DNA of 64,000 bases, taken from the NCBI GenBank assembly GCA_964402325.1, contig CAYOBI010000004.1, forward strand, positions 15,202 through 79,201. Reading direction: 5' to 3'. Source of the stretch: Raineyella sp964402325 (GTDB lineage: Bacteria > Actinomycetota > Actinomycetes > Propionibacteriales > Propionibacteriaceae). The notes beneath the pieces are model-generated. The model saw nothing but the letters and a program-made list of their open reading frames with translations, was not told the DNA's origin and searched no databases. The position numbers and the translations under genes are program-made. Below are positions 16,504-29,595 of this stretch, piece by piece (position 1 is the stretch's first letter; each line of letters opens with the position of its first letter).

Positions 16504-17187
16504 GTGCAAGGCCTGATCGAGCTCCTCCAGCAGTACAACGTGCTGGCGGCGTTCTGGATGACGATCCGCCTGACGCTGGTATCCGCTGTGGGTGCGCTCG
16601 TCATCGGCACGATCATCGCCGTGATGCGCGTCTCCCCCATCCCCTCACTGCAGCGCTTCGGCGCCGCGTACGTCACCCTGGTCCGCAACACCCCGCTGAC
16701 GCTGATCGTGACCTTCTGCGTGCTCGGGCTCTACCTCTTCATGAACCTGCACCTGCTGCCGGAGTCCGTCGACCCGAAGGCGCAGCTGTTCGCCTGGGCG
16801 GTCGTCGCCCTGTCCGGCTACCACGCGACGTTCGTCGCCGAGGGCATCCGGTCCGGCATCAACACGGTGCCCAACGGCCAAGCCGAGGCCGCCCGGGCGA
16901 TCGGGCTCACCTTCGGCCAGTCGCTCACCCAGGTCGTCCTGCCGCAGGCCATGCGCGGGGCGATCACCCCGCTGGGCAACACCTTCATCGCCCTCACCAA
17001 GAACACCACCGTCGTGTCGGCGGTGGGCGTGGCCGAGGCGTCGTACCTGATGAAGAACATGATCGAGTTCAGCCCGCAGTTCCTCTACGCGATCTTCTTC
17101 CTGATGGCCCTCGGGTTCGTGATCCTGACGCTTCCCGCCGGGCTGTTCTTCTCCTGGGCCTCCACGAAATGGCAGGTGCAGCGATGA
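16504..17187 (+). CDS. gluC: Glutamate-type ABC transporter, permease 1
   Basis: 227 residues with several membrane spans and the EAA loop of the HisM/GlnP permease family (EAARAIGLTFGQSLTQVVLP). GTG start after GGAGGTG. Its stop overlaps the next start (ATGA). Confidence 0.93.
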   Translation: MQGLIELLQQYNVLAAFWMTIRLTLVSAVGALVIGTIIAVMRVSPIPSLQRFGAAYVTLVRNTPLTLIVTFCVLGLYLFMNLHLLPESVDPKAQLFAWAVVALSGYHATFVAEGIRSGINTVPNGQAEAARAIGLTFGQSLTQVVLPQAMRGAITPLGNTFIALTKNTTVVSAVGVAEASYLMKNMIEFSPQFLYAIFFLMALGFVILTLPAGLFFSWASTKWQVQR

Positions 17188-18095
17188 GCGCGCGACAGGC
17201 GACGGTCCTCTTCGACGCGCCGGGGCCCCGGGGCATCCTCCGCAACCGGATCATCGGCCTGGTGGGCGTCCTGCTCATCGCCGCCCTGGTGGCCGGTCTG
17301 GCCTGGGGGCTGCGGGCCCAGCTGACCGGGGCCAAGTGGGCACCGTTCCTGCGGGCCGACACCTGGGTGTCGTACATCATCCCGGGCATCATCAACACCG
17401 TCGAGGCGGCGGCCATCGCCGTGGTGCTGGCTTCCCTGCTGGGGCTGGTGCTCGCCCTCGGGCGGATGTCGTTCAGCCGGCCGGTGTCGGTGGTGTGCAC
17501 CGTCATCATCGAGTTCTTCCGGGCCGTACCGGTGCTGATGATGATGCTCTTCGTCTACTTCATGACGATCTTCGCGCCGATCATCGCCGGGCTGTTCCCC
17601 GGCCCGCTGGTGGAGATCAAGCCGCTGGTCGCCGTGGTCGCCGGCCTGACCTTCTACAACTCGGCGGTGATCGCCGAGCTGCTGCGTTCGGGGGTCAACA
17701 GCCTGCCGCGCGGCCAGACCGAGGCCGGACTGGGGATCGGCCTCAACATCGGCCAGACCCGGCGGCTGGTCCTGCTGCCGCAGGCCATCACGGCGATGCT
17801 CCCGGCCCTGGTCTCCCAACTGGTCGTCATCGTGAAGGACTCGGCCCTCGGCTACATCATCAGCTACCCGGAGCTGCTCCGGTCCTCGCAGACGCTGGCA
17901 AGCCGCTGGTCCAACTCCATCGCGGCGTTCCTCGTCGCAGCGGTGCTGTTCATCATCATCAACTACTCGCTGACCCGCCTGGCCGGCTACCTGGAGGGTC
18001 GTTCCCGCTCCCGACAGGCCGGCCGTACGCTCAAGCTCGAGCGGCTCAACATGGAGGACCACGTCCACAACCAGGAAGTACCGCTCAAGGAGTGA
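17184..18095 (+). CDS. gluD: Glutamate-type ABC transporter, permease 2
   Basis: 303 residues; membrane spans at both ends of a HisM-type permease core with EAA loop (EAGLGIGLNIGQTRRLVLLP). Four-base overlap with gluC implies coupled translation. The C-terminal tail is charged. It ends the operon and is followed by a strong hairpin. Confidence 0.93.
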   Translation: MSARQATVLFDAPGPRGILRNRIIGLVGVLLIAALVAGLAWGLRAQLTGAKWAPFLRADTWVSYIIPGIINTVEAAAIAVVLASLLGLVLALGRMSFSRPVSVVCTVIIEFFRAVPVLMMMLFVYFMTIFAPIIAGLFPGPLVEIKPLVAVVAGLTFYNSAVIAELLRSGVNSLPRGQTEAGLGIGLNIGQTRRLVLLPQAITAMLPALVSQLVVIVKDSALGYIISYPELLRSSQTLASRWSNSIAAFLVAAVLFIIINYSLTRLAGYLEGRSRSRQAGRTLKLERLNMEDHVHNQEVPLKE

Positions 18096-18137
18096 GCCGC
18101 CCGTCCCGGCAGCGTCTTCCCGCCCGGGACGGGCGAT

Positions 18138-18165
18138 GGGGCTCGGCACACCGGTGCCGAGCCCC
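18138..18165. terminator. Bidirectional terminator between gluD and rny
   Basis: GGGGCTCGGCAC and GTGCCGAGCCCC form a perfect 12-bp stem with loop ACCG, located between two convergent genes. TCCTT follows on the plus strand. Confidence 0.75.
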
Positions 18166-18207
18166 TCCTTCGTCTACGTCTCTTCTTCGCTGTCGTGGCC
18201 AGCGGCG

Positions 18208-19986
18208 TCAGCGGGCCACCTCGGTGGCGCGGGACTCGCGGACGACCGTCACCCTGATCTGACCGGGGTAGGTGAGCTCCTCCTCGACCTGCTTGGCGAT
18301 GTCGCGGGCGAGCACCTGCGCGCCGATATCGTCCACCGCTCCCGGCTCGACCATCACCCGGACCTCGCGGCCGGCCTGCATGGCGAAAACCTTGGACACG
18401 CCCTCGTGGGCCGCCGCGAGCGCCTCCAGTCGCTCCAGCCGCTGGACGTACGACTCCAGGGACTCCCGGCGGGCCCCGGGACGGCCCCCGCTCATCGCGT
18501 CGCAGGCCTGGGTGAGCACGGCCTCGACGGAGTGCGGCTCGACGTCGTTGTGGTGGGCCTCGATGGCGTGCACGACGTCCTCGGACTCCCCGTACTTTCG
18601 GGCCAGGTCGGCGCCGATCACCGCGTGCGGTCCCTGCACCTCGTGCGTGAGGGCCTTGCCGATGTCGTGCAGGAACGCGCCGCGCTTGCAGCTGGCCACG
18701 TCCAGCTTCAGCTCGGCCGCCATCACCCCGGCGATGTTCGCGCACTCCACGAGGTGCTTGAGCACGTTCTGGCCGTACGAGGTGCGGTAGCGCAGCCGGC
18801 CCATCAGCGTGACCAGCTCGGGGTGCAGGTCGTGGATGCCGACCTCCATCAGCGCGTCCTCGGCGGCCTGCTGGCAGCGGTCGGCGATCCGGCGCTGGGA
18901 CCGTTCGTACACCTGCTCGATCCGCGCCGGATGGATCCGGCCGTCGGCGATCAGCTCGGTCAGCGCCAGCCGGGCCGTCTCCCGGCGCACCGGGTCGAAG
19001 CAGGACAACAGCACCGTCTCGGGCGTGTCGTCGATCAGGACGTTCACCCCGGTGATCTGCTCGAAGGAGCGGATGTTGCGTCCCTCGCGGCCGATGATCC
19101 GGCCCTTCATCTCGTCGCTCGGCAGGTCGACGGTCGACACCACCGACTCGGCCGTCTGCTCGGGGGCGAGCCGCTGGATCGCCTCGACGATCACCGCCTG
19201 GGCCTTGACCTCGGCATGGCGGCGAGCGTCCGACTCGATGTCGCGGGCGATGATCGCGGCCTGGCGCTTGGAGTCCTGCCGCGCCACGGCGAGGACCTCC
19301 TCGCGGGCCTGGTCGGCGCTCAGGCCGGCGATCCGCTCAAGGGCGGCCCGATGGTCGGCCTCCGCCGCGGACACGGCCGCCTCGCGGGCCTTGAGCTCCT
19401 GTCCCTGGGCCTCGGCCTGGGCCCGGCGGCGCTCCAGCTCCGACCCGTCGCGGTCGAGGCGTTCCTCGCGCTCGGTGAGGCGGTGCTCACGGCGTTCCTG
19501 GCTCAGCCGGATCTCGCGAATCTCGTCGTGCTGGGACTGGGAGAACGACGCCGCCTCACCGCGCAGCCGATCACCCTCCAGCTGGGCCTCCTCGGCCTGC
19601 AGCATGGCGGTCTGCGCCCTCTGGCGCAGCTCGTCGGCGGCCGAGCGGACGGACTGGTCGTAGCTGTCTGCCTCCTCGCGCAGGGTTCGCTGGTAGCTCT
19701 CGGCCTCCTCCCGTAGCCGGGCGGCCTGGGCTCGGGCGGCGTCCGACTCGGCCTGGCCGTCCGCGCGCAGGCCGTGGGCCTCCTCCAGAGCGCGGGCACG
19801 CAGCGCGTCGACCTCCTGCTGGCCCTCGGCCCGCAGCCGGGCGAGCTCCTCCAGCTGGGCCGGGGTCGGCCCCTCCGGGCCCGCCGCCCGGTTCCGGCGC
19901 AGCAGGAGGACGGCCAGCACCGCGAAGGCGATGAGGACGACGACGAGGAGGGCCCCGACGACCAGGAACCCGACCATCGAGTTCAT
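18208..19986 (-). CDS. rny: Ribonuclease Y
   Basis: 592 residues. One N-terminal membrane span (about 5-30), a long Glu/Arg/Ala-rich coiled coil (about 40-220), a KH domain (GRIIGREGRNIRSFE) and an HD domain with HDIGK. RNase Y is a membrane-anchored endoribonuclease starting mRNA decay. Genomic position next to recX matches other actinobacteria. Confidence 0.95.
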   Translation of the reverse strand: MNSMVGFLVVGALLVVVLIAFAVLAVLLLRRNRAAGPEGPTPAQLEELARLRAEGQQEVDALRARALEEAHGLRADGQAESDAARAQAARLREEAESYQRTLREEADSYDQSVRSAADELRQRAQTAMLQAEEAQLEGDRLRGEAASFSQSQHDEIREIRLSQERREHRLTEREERLDRDGSELERRRAQAEAQGQELKAREAAVSAAEADHRAALERIAGLSADQAREEVLAVARQDSKRQAAIIARDIESDARRHAEVKAQAVIVEAIQRLAPEQTAESVVSTVDLPSDEMKGRIIGREGRNIRSFEQITGVNVLIDDTPETVLLSCFDPVRRETARLALTELIADGRIHPARIEQVYERSQRRIADRCQQAAEDALMEVGIHDLHPELVTLMGRLRYRTSYGQNVLKHLVECANIAGVMAAELKLDVASCKRGAFLHDIGKALTHEVQGPHAVIGADLARKYGESEDVVHAIEAHHNDVEPHSVEAVLTQACDAMSGGRPGARRESLESYVQRLERLEALAAAHEGVSKVFAMQAGREVRVMVEPGAVDDIGAQVLARDIAKQVEEELTYPGQIRVTVVRESRATEVAR

Positions 19987-20170
19987 ATGGCAAGCACTCC
20001 CTTCGGCACGCGTCCGTGCAGATCAGGAGGGCGCTACAGCGCGGTGCACCGAATGGCCGGACATCCACCGATGCCGGCCACTCTGGTAACAACCATCTCT
20101 ATCGTGCGTGGGGTCGTCCGACCCCGCTATGCATCACTCACGTCAGTGAAGGATCACTGCACTACCCTCA

Positions 20171-20194
20171 GCGGGCATCATACTGAGGGCCCGC
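20171..20194 (-). terminator. Possible recX terminator
   Basis: GCGGGC (20171-20176) and GCCCGC (20189-20194) form a 6-bp stem downstream of recX. There is no T-tract. Nothing else was recognised between 19987 and 20264 apart from small dyads. Confidence 0.3.
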
Positions 20195-20264
20195 AAACCT
20201 CGCCGGACCTTCGGCCCATCGACCGCTCGTGTCGGGGCCGTCACGGCCGGAGCACGGGACGGTC

Positions 20265-20807
20265 TCAGAGGTCGTCATCGGCCCAACCGTCGGGGTCGGG
20301 GCCGGGGTCGAGAGCGGACAGGGCCCGGGACGACACCTCCGCCGAGAATCCCCGGCGGGCCAGCGCCGCGAGCAGCCGGCGCCGGCGGACCTCGGGGGCC
20401 AGCCCGGCCATCGACCGGGCCTTGCGCTCGACCAGGGCCATCGCCGCAGCCGACTCGTCGTCCCCGTCGACCGCCTCGAGCACCTCGTCGACGACGTCGC
20501 GGTCGACCCCCTTGCGGACGAGTTCGTCACGCAGGGCACGCCGGGACAGGTGCTTGCGCTCCTGCCGGGACGCCACCCAGGCGGCGGCGAAGGCCCGGTC
20601 GTCGACCAGGCCCACCTCGGCCAGCCGGTCGAGGACGGCCGTCGCCACCTCGGGATCGGTGTTCCGCTTGGCCAGGGCCTGCTCCAGTTCGCGACGTGCA
20701 TGAGCCCGGTCGGTGAGCCGGGCCAGCACGATCTCCCGGGCGATCCCGTACGGGTCGGCCTCCGGATCCGGATTCTCCTCCGGACCCGGAGCACGGCGTC
20801 CTGCCAT
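20265..20807 (-). CDS. recX: Regulatory protein RecX
   Basis: 180 residues with the three-helix repeat pattern of RecX (AREIVLARLTDRAHARRELE; LVDDRAFAAAWV; LRDELVRKGV). RecX inhibits RecA filament growth. It begins two bases after the recA stop, so the two are co-transcribed. Confidence 0.93.
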   Translation of the reverse strand: MAGRRAPGPEENPDPEADPYGIAREIVLARLTDRAHARRELEQALAKRNTDPEVATAVLDRLAEVGLVDDRAFAAAWVASRQERKHLSRRALRDELVRKGVDRDVVDEVLEAVDGDDESAAAMALVERKARSMAGLAPEVRRRRLLAALARRGFSAEVSSRALSALDPGPDPDGWADDDL

Positions 20808-20809
20808 GA

Positions 20810-21874
<1,065 letters not shown>

Positions 21875-22097
21875 CGGCTCGCCCTTTCGTCTCCCCGTCG
21901 CCGGGACACTCGTCCCCCGCCTCGCGGGGGGTACGGGTGCCCCGCGCTTCGCGCCGGGGCCCCGCTGTCGTCGGTCCTCGCCGTCACCACCCTTCGCGGT
22001 GCCGGCCCTGCGTGCGGCCGGCTTGCCTGCGGCCGGCTTGCGTCCTGCTCGTGGTGCTGTGCTCTGCTGAGGATCTGTGTTCCCCTGAGGAGCGGTG

Positions 22098-22197
22098 NNN
22101 NNNNNNNNNNNNNNNNNNNNNNNNNNNNNNNNNNNNNNNNNNNNNNNNNNNNNNNNNNNNNNNNNNNNNNNNNNNNNNNNNNNNNNNNNNNNNNNNN
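22098..22197. other. Assembly gap of 100 N upstream of recA, 21-bp duplicated flanks
   Basis: Bases 22077-22097 (GTGTTCCCCTGAGGAGCGGTG; 21 bp) recur at 22198-22218. The surrounding 21990-22260 is rich in short GCTGTGCTC / CTGAGGA repeats, which may have broken the assembly. Confidence 0.85.
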
Positions 22198-22460
22198 GTG
22201 TTCCCCTGAGGAGCGGTGCTGTGCTCAGGAGCTTTGCTCTGTTGTCTGGCTGGGCCCTGTCGTGATCCGGTGTCCTGTCCTGCGGTCATCGTTGCCGGTG
22301 CGCCCCCATCGGTCGGATCGGAGCCACCCTGTCCTTCGCTCTTCGTCGCCGTCGTCATCGTCATCGTCGACAACACTAGGCACGACCACTGACAACGCCG
22401 CGCACCGCTTGCCGGCTGTGGACGGACGCCGTACGTGCTACCGCCCCCGTGGACAACTTA

Positions 22461-22476
22461 CCGAACAGGTGTTCGA
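22461..22476. promoter_or_regulatory. LexA box of recA
   Basis: CCGAACAGGTGTTCGA matches TCGAAC-N4-GTTCGA with one mismatch. It lies between the DUF3046 gene and recA, 587 bp upstream of the conventional recA start as assembled, or 466 bp if the gap is collapsed. Confidence 0.8.
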
Positions 22477-22546
22477 TCCTGGGAATATCGTCGGCGTGTC
22501 GCCGACGTGGCATCCCGGCAACCGGGCCGACCCTCGACAGGTGAGG

Positions 22547-22741
22547 TCAACGATCCTTGGCCGGGAGCTCGAGTGCTGCCCAGCAGGCCCGCCACACGGT
22601 CTTGGGCGGTACCCCGGCGGCCAGTGCTTCGACGACGGTACGGCCGCCGAGAGCGGCCATCACATGCTGCTCGGCCCACACCCCGGCGTATCCCGACCCG
22701 AGGGCCTGCTCCAGCCTGCGCCACAATTCCGTCTCCCGCAC
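22547..22741 (-). CDS. DUF3046 protein
   Basis: 64 residues, GTG start, MRETELWRRLEQALG, with the GRTVVEALAAGVPPKTVWRA pattern of DUF3046. This family is typically encoded next to recA in actinobacteria. Function unknown. Confidence 0.85.
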   Translation of the reverse strand: MRETELWRRLEQALGSGYAGVWAEQHVMAALGGRTVVEALAAGVPPKTVWRACWAALELPAKDR

Positions 22742-22827
22742 CCGGATACAGTACCCGGCGCGACCCGTAGCCCTGCCCGTCGCGACCGGCCCGGGCGGGT
22801 GGGCCCGAGGCAGGAGCGGGTGACCGC

Positions 22828-23142
22828 TCAGGCCGCCGTCGCGGTGGCCTGGGGACGCAGCGGGAGCGGCGTGATGGTGCGCTCGGTGACGGCCATCCGC
22901 TCGGCGACATCGCCGATCACGTGCGACATCGGGACGCTGAGGGCGCCGCAGATCGCGGCGAGGAGCTCGCTGGAGGCCTCCTTCTGGCCCCGCTCGACCT
23001 CCGAGAGGTAGCCGAGGCTCACCCCGGCCCGTCGGGACACGTCCCGAAGCGTCTTGCCCTGTGCCACACGCTCGGAGCGCAACGCGGCGCCGAGATGCTC
23101 GCGCATCAGCGCGGGCTTTGAGATGTCGGTGACAGGGGCCAT
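22828..23142 (-). CDS. clgR: ClgR-type transcriptional regulator
   Basis: 104 residues with a Xre-type helix-turn-helix: LRDVSRRAGVSLGYLSEVER followed by GQKEASSELLAAI, nearly diagnostic for ClgR, which activates clp protease and stress genes in actinobacteria. The protein ends in Ala/Thr residues (ATATAA), and ClgR proteins are themselves known Clp substrates. It lies next to cinA/pgsA as in mycobacteria. Confidence 0.88.
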   Translation of the reverse strand: MAPVTDISKPALMREHLGAALRSERVAQGKTLRDVSRRAGVSLGYLSEVERGQKEASSELLAAICGALSVPMSHVIGDVAERMAVTERTITPLPLRPQATATAA

Positions 23143-23199
23143 GGCGTCAGCTTACCCGGCGGTCAATCACCCGCCCAGCCTGACGCGCAGCCCGATTCC

Positions 23200-23811
23200 T
23201 CAGCCCCGGCGGCAGGCCTCCGCGAGCCGGCGCAGCGCTTCCTCGACCGATTGGGTCCGGATGGCGTGCCGGTCGCCGTCGAAGCGGTACTCCCGCACCG
23301 CGGCGCCGGACCGATCAGCCACGGCGATGAACACTGTGCCGGCCGGGTGTCCCTCCTGGAGGTCGGGTCCTGCCACCCCGGTGATCCCGACGCCCCAGTC
23401 GGCCAGGCAGGTCTCCCGGGCGCCGGCGGCCATCGCCAGGGCTGTGGACGGGGCCACCGCGCCGTCCCGGGCCAGCTCGCCCGGGTCCACGCCCGCCAGC
23501 GAGTGCTTGAGGTCGGTAGCGTACGTGATGAGGCCGCCACGGTAGGCGGCCGAGGCCCCGGGGACCGAGGTCAGGGTGGCGCCGAGCAGTCCCCCGGTGA
23601 GCGACTCGCAGCTGGACAGGGTGGCCGATCGGCGCGCCAGCACCGCCACCAGGTCGGCCGCCAGGGCGTACGCCAGGTCGCTGGGCGCGGCCCCCCGCTG
23701 GTGGCCCGTCGACGCGCCGACACCGGCAGGCTCGCCCGGCCGGAGGCCGTGCCCCGGCTCGGGACCCGCCCCGCCGGGGACCGGGTCGAGCAAGAGGTCG
23801 GGCAGGATCAT
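23200..23811 (-). CDS. CinA C-terminal domain protein (NMN amidohydrolase family)
   Basis: 203 residues. The CinA-C core starts near residue 45 (DLAYALAADLVAVL) with SSCESLTGG, GGLITYATDLKHSL and GVGITGVAGP. Related proteins deamidate nicotinamide mononucleotide. The ATG at 23811 overlaps the pgsA stop by four bases; the first 45 residues lack homology, so an internal start is possible. Confidence 0.85.
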   Translation of the reverse strand: MILPDLLLDPVPGGAGPEPGHGLRPGEPAGVGASTGHQRGAAPSDLAYALAADLVAVLARRSATLSSCESLTGGLLGATLTSVPGASAAYRGGLITYATDLKHSLAGVDPGELARDGAVAPSTALAMAAGARETCLADWGVGITGVAGPDLQEGHPAGTVFIAVADRSGAAVREYRFDGDRHAIRTQSVEEALRRLAEACRRG

Positions 23812-24419
23812 CGGGCCTCGGGGTGGGCCGCGAGGTAGGAGGCGCGCATCCGGGCCGCCTCGCGCAGGTAGTCCAGCCCGGTCAGCACGGTGAGCAGGAA
23901 CGCCGCCGCCATCAGGATCCAGGACAGGATCTCCGCCAGTCCCCCGATCGTCAGGCCGGCGGCCGGCAACGGCAGCAGGTAGAGGACCAGGGCAGCCGAC
24001 TGGGTCATCGTCTTGGCCTTGCCGCCGCGGTTGGCCGCCATCACCCCGTACTTGAGGATGAAGAAGCGCATCACCGTGATGCCCCACTCGCGCAGCAGGA
24101 TGACGATGGTCACCCACCACCACAGCTCGCCGATGATGCTCAGGCCGATGAAGGCCATCCCGGTGAGCGCCTTGTCGGCGATCGGGTCCATCAGCTTGCC
24201 GAAGCTGGTGATCAGGTTGCGGGACCGGGCCAGGTGGCCGTCGACGAAGTCGGTGGCCATCGCGAGGACGAAGACCCCGGTGGTGGCCCAGCGCCAGCCG
24301 GCCGCATCCGGATGGGCCAGCAGCATCCAGCCGAACAGCGGGACCAGCAGGATCCGCAGGACGGTCAGGGCGTTGGGCAGGTTCCAGGGCGACGGCTCGG
24401 CCGCACGGTCGGCACTCAT
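23808..24419 (-). CDS. pgsA: CDP-diacylglycerol-glycerol-3-phosphate phosphatidyltransferase
   Basis: 203 residues, hydrophobic, with the CDP-alcohol phosphotransferase motif (DFVDGHLARSRN...GKLMDPIADK). It makes phosphatidylglycerol phosphate or a related phospholipid at the membrane. ATGA overlaps join it to rimO upstream and the CinA gene downstream. Confidence 0.9.
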   Translation of the reverse strand: MSADRAAEPSPWNLPNALTVLRILLVPLFGWMLLAHPDAAGWRWATTGVFVLAMATDFVDGHLARSRNLITSFGKLMDPIADKALTGMAFIGLSIIGELWWWVTIVILLREWGITVMRFFILKYGVMAANRGGKAKTMTQSAALVLYLLPLPAAGLTIGGLAEILSWILMAAAFLLTVLTGLDYLREAARMRASYLAAHPEAR

Positions 24420-25873
24420 CGGACCTCCTCCAGGGGTCGGGCCAGCAGGTCGATGCCCTCGGTATCGGTGACCAGGGCACGGACGACGTCGCCGACGGCA
24501 TACTGCGCGGCCCCCGGCGCCGACGGGTCGAGGGTGGTCACCCCGTCGACCTCGGGGCCCTGGTGGGCGGCACGGCCCACCCAGGAGCCGTCCTCCTCGT
24601 CGCGGGCCTCGAGCAGCACGGTCACCTCCTCGCCCACCCGGTCGGCGGCACGGTCCTCCATCACCTCCATCGCGAGGTCGGCGAGCATCGCGCGGCGGTC
24701 CTCGATCTCGTCCTCGGGCAGGTGTCCGTCGAGGCGTACGCCCTCGGTGCCTTCCTCGTCGGAGTAGGCGAAGACCCCGCAGACGTCGAGGCGGGCGGCG
24801 CGCAGGAAGTCGGCCAGCAGCTCGACGTCGTGCTCCGTCTCGCCCGGGAAGCCGGCGATGACGTTGGCGCGGATGCCGGCCTTCGGGGCGACGGCCCGGA
24901 CCCGGGCGATCAGGTCGAGGAACGCGTCCGGGTCACCGAAGCGGCGCATCCGGCGCAGCACCTCGGGGGCGGCGTGCTGGAAGGACAGGTCGAAGTAGTC
25001 GACGACCTTGTCCAGCCGACCCATCGTCTCGACCAGCCCGGGACGGATCTCGGCCGGCTGCAGGTAGCTGACCCGGATCCAGGGCAGTTCGTCGATCCCG
25101 GACAGCTCGCGGAGCAGTACCTCGAGGTCCTGTCCCGGTCCGAGGTCCTTGCCGTACGAGGAGGTGTTCTCGGAGACCAGGAAGGCCTCGCGGACGCCCT
25201 GGTCGGCCAGCCAGCGGGCCTCGGCGACGATGTCGTCGACGGTCCGCGACACGTACGAGCCGCGGAACGAGGGGATCGCGCAGAAGGCGCAGCGCCGGTC
25301 GCAGCCGGAGGCGATCTTCAGCGGCGCCGAGGGGGCACCGGAGAGCCGGCGGTGGAAGGCACGCGGGCCGCTGGCGGGAGCCGCACCGGCGTGGGTCACG
25401 CCCGGCACGACGATCCCGCCGGCCGCCGCCGGGCGCTCGACCGGGCTGATCGGCAGGAGTTCGCGGCGATCCCGCGGGACGTGCGGGGTGGGGTGCACGC
25501 CCTGCAGGATGCCCTGCAGGCGGGCAACGATGTCGTCGTAGTCATCGAAGCCCAGCACGTCGGCCTCGGGCAGCTCCGCGGCGAGGTCGGCGCCATACCG
25601 CTCGGCCATGCAGCCGACGGCGACGACGGCCTTCGTCCGCCCCTCGGCCTTCAGGTCAGCGGCCTCGAGCAGCACCTCGACGGACTCCTGCTTGGCCTGG
25701 GTGATGAACCCACAGGTGTTCACCATCACTGCGTCGGCGCCGTCGGCGTCGTCGACGAGCCGGAAGCCCCCCTCGGCCAGCCGGGCCGCCAGTTCCTCGG
25801 AATCGACGTCGTTGCGTGCACAGCCCAGGGAGACCAGGTGCACCGACAGCAGGTCTGAAGTTCCATCACTCAT
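24416..25873 (-). CDS. rimO: Ribosomal protein S12 methylthiotransferase RimO
   Basis: 485 residues. MTTase cysteines in SLGCARND, NTCGFI and VGCMAERY; radical SAM triad CDRRCAFCAIP; C-terminal TRAM domain. It modifies an aspartate of S12. A roughly 40-residue insertion before the SAM motif (about 155-195) is Pro/Ala-rich. First gene of a rimO-pgsA-cinA run with overlapping ends. Confidence 0.94.
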   Translation of the reverse strand: MSDGTSDLLSVHLVSLGCARNDVDSEELAARLAEGGFRLVDDADGADAVMVNTCGFITQAKQESVEVLLEAADLKAEGRTKAVVAVGCMAERYGADLAAELPEADVLGFDDYDDIVARLQGILQGVHPTPHVPRDRRELLPISPVERPAAAGGIVVPGVTHAGAAPASGPRAFHRRLSGAPSAPLKIASGCDRRCAFCAIPSFRGSYVSRTVDDIVAEARWLADQGVREAFLVSENTSSYGKDLGPGQDLEVLLRELSGIDELPWIRVSYLQPAEIRPGLVETMGRLDKVVDYFDLSFQHAAPEVLRRMRRFGDPDAFLDLIARVRAVAPKAGIRANVIAGFPGETEHDVELLADFLRAARLDVCGVFAYSDEEGTEGVRLDGHLPEDEIEDRRAMLADLAMEVMEDRAADRVGEEVTVLLEARDEEDGSWVGRAAHQGPEVDGVTTLDPSAPGAAQYAVGDVVRALVTDTEGIDLLARPLEEVR

Positions 25874-25934
25874 GATGCCGTCCAGTATCCCCCACGAATC
25901 CCGTGGCCGGTGCCGAGCCGCGGCCGGGCCCGGT

Positions 25935-28607
<2,673 letters not shown>

Positions 28608-28689
28608 GGTCCTGACCCTAGGCCATCGGCGGTGGCGGTCCGGGGTCCCACGCCGGAGGCCCGGGCGCCGTCGGCCGGGGTCGCCGGGC

Positions 28690-29595
28690 TCAGCCGACCG
28701 CGGTGACCAGCCCGGGACCCGGCGTCCAGCCGCCGTCGGCCAGCGCGCCGCGGAGGTGCCACAGCGGGTCCACCGGCCCGATCCCCTGCCCGAGGGCGTA
28801 GCCCGCCGGGATCGCCCCGATCATGAACCGCTTCGCCAGTCCGACCGCCGCCGGCACGCCGAGGCCCTGCCCCAGGCCGGCTGCGATCAGCGAGGCCATC
28901 GTGCAGCCGGTGCCGTGGGTGTGGGTGTTGTCGGCCCGGGGAGCCCGGTAGACGTGTCGCTCACCGGTCCAGGAGACCAGCACGTCGTCGGCGTCGCCCT
29001 CCTTGTGGCCGCCCTTGATCAGCACCCACTCGGCGCCCAGCTCGAGCAGGGCCCCGGCGAGCATCGCCGGCGGCGCGGACGGGGACAGTCCGGTCAGCAG
29101 CGCCGCCTCGGGGATGTTGGGGGTGAGCACGGTGGCCAGCGGGACCAGGCTCGAGCGCAGGGTGGCGACCGCGTCACCGGCGAGCAGCGGGTCGCCGTGC
29201 TTGGACATCGCGACCGGGTCGACCACCAGCGGGACGCGGCTGCCGTCGGCCCGGCGCGGGACGGTGTCGACGAGCTCCGCGACGGTGGCGACGATCTCGG
29301 CGGAGGCCAGCATGCCGGTCTTCAGGGCGTCCACCCCGATGTCGTCGACCACGCTGCGGAACTGGGCCCGGATCGCCTCGAGCGGCAGCGGCCAGGCGCC
29401 CTGCACCCCGACGGAGTTCTGCGCGGTGACGGCGGTGACCACGCACATCCCGTGCGTGCCGAGCGCCGTCATCGCCTTCAGGTCGGCCGGCACGCCCGCT
29501 CCCCCACCGGAGTCCGTGCCGGCGATCGTCAGCACCCGGGCGGTCGGCAGTGTCGTGGCGCCCGCGGTCGTGCGTCCCTCAGTGGAAGTGGTCAT
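28690..29595 (-). CDS. thiD: Hydroxymethylpyrimidine (phosphate) kinase
   Basis: 301 residues. GTDSGGGAG near the N-terminus, LTPNIPEA, GHKEGD and the anion hole GTGCT identify the ThiD family, which phosphorylates HMP and HMP-P in thiamine synthesis. Its first 17 bases overlap the end of thiL. No TPP riboswitch was seen. Confidence 0.92.
   Translation of the reverse strand: MTTSTEGRTTAGATTLPTARVLTIAGTDSGGGAGVPADLKAMTALGTHGMCVVTAVTAQNSVGVQGAWPLPLEAIRAQFRSVVDDIGVDALKTGMLASAEIVATVAELVDTVPRRADGSRVPLVVDPVAMSKHGDPLLAGDAVATLRSSLVPLATVLTPNIPEAALLTGLSPSAPPAMLAGALLELGAEWVLIKGGHKEGDADDVLVSWTGERHVYRAPRADNTHTHGTGCTMASLIAAGLGQGLGVPAAVGLAKRFMIGAIPAGYALGQGIGPVDPLWHLRGALADGGWTPGPGLVTAVG

Noticed and set aside
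28608..29595. TPP riboswitch upstream of thiD or thiL
   Set aside because: thiD overlaps thiL directly and the region before thiL is short with no thi-box; none was seen.
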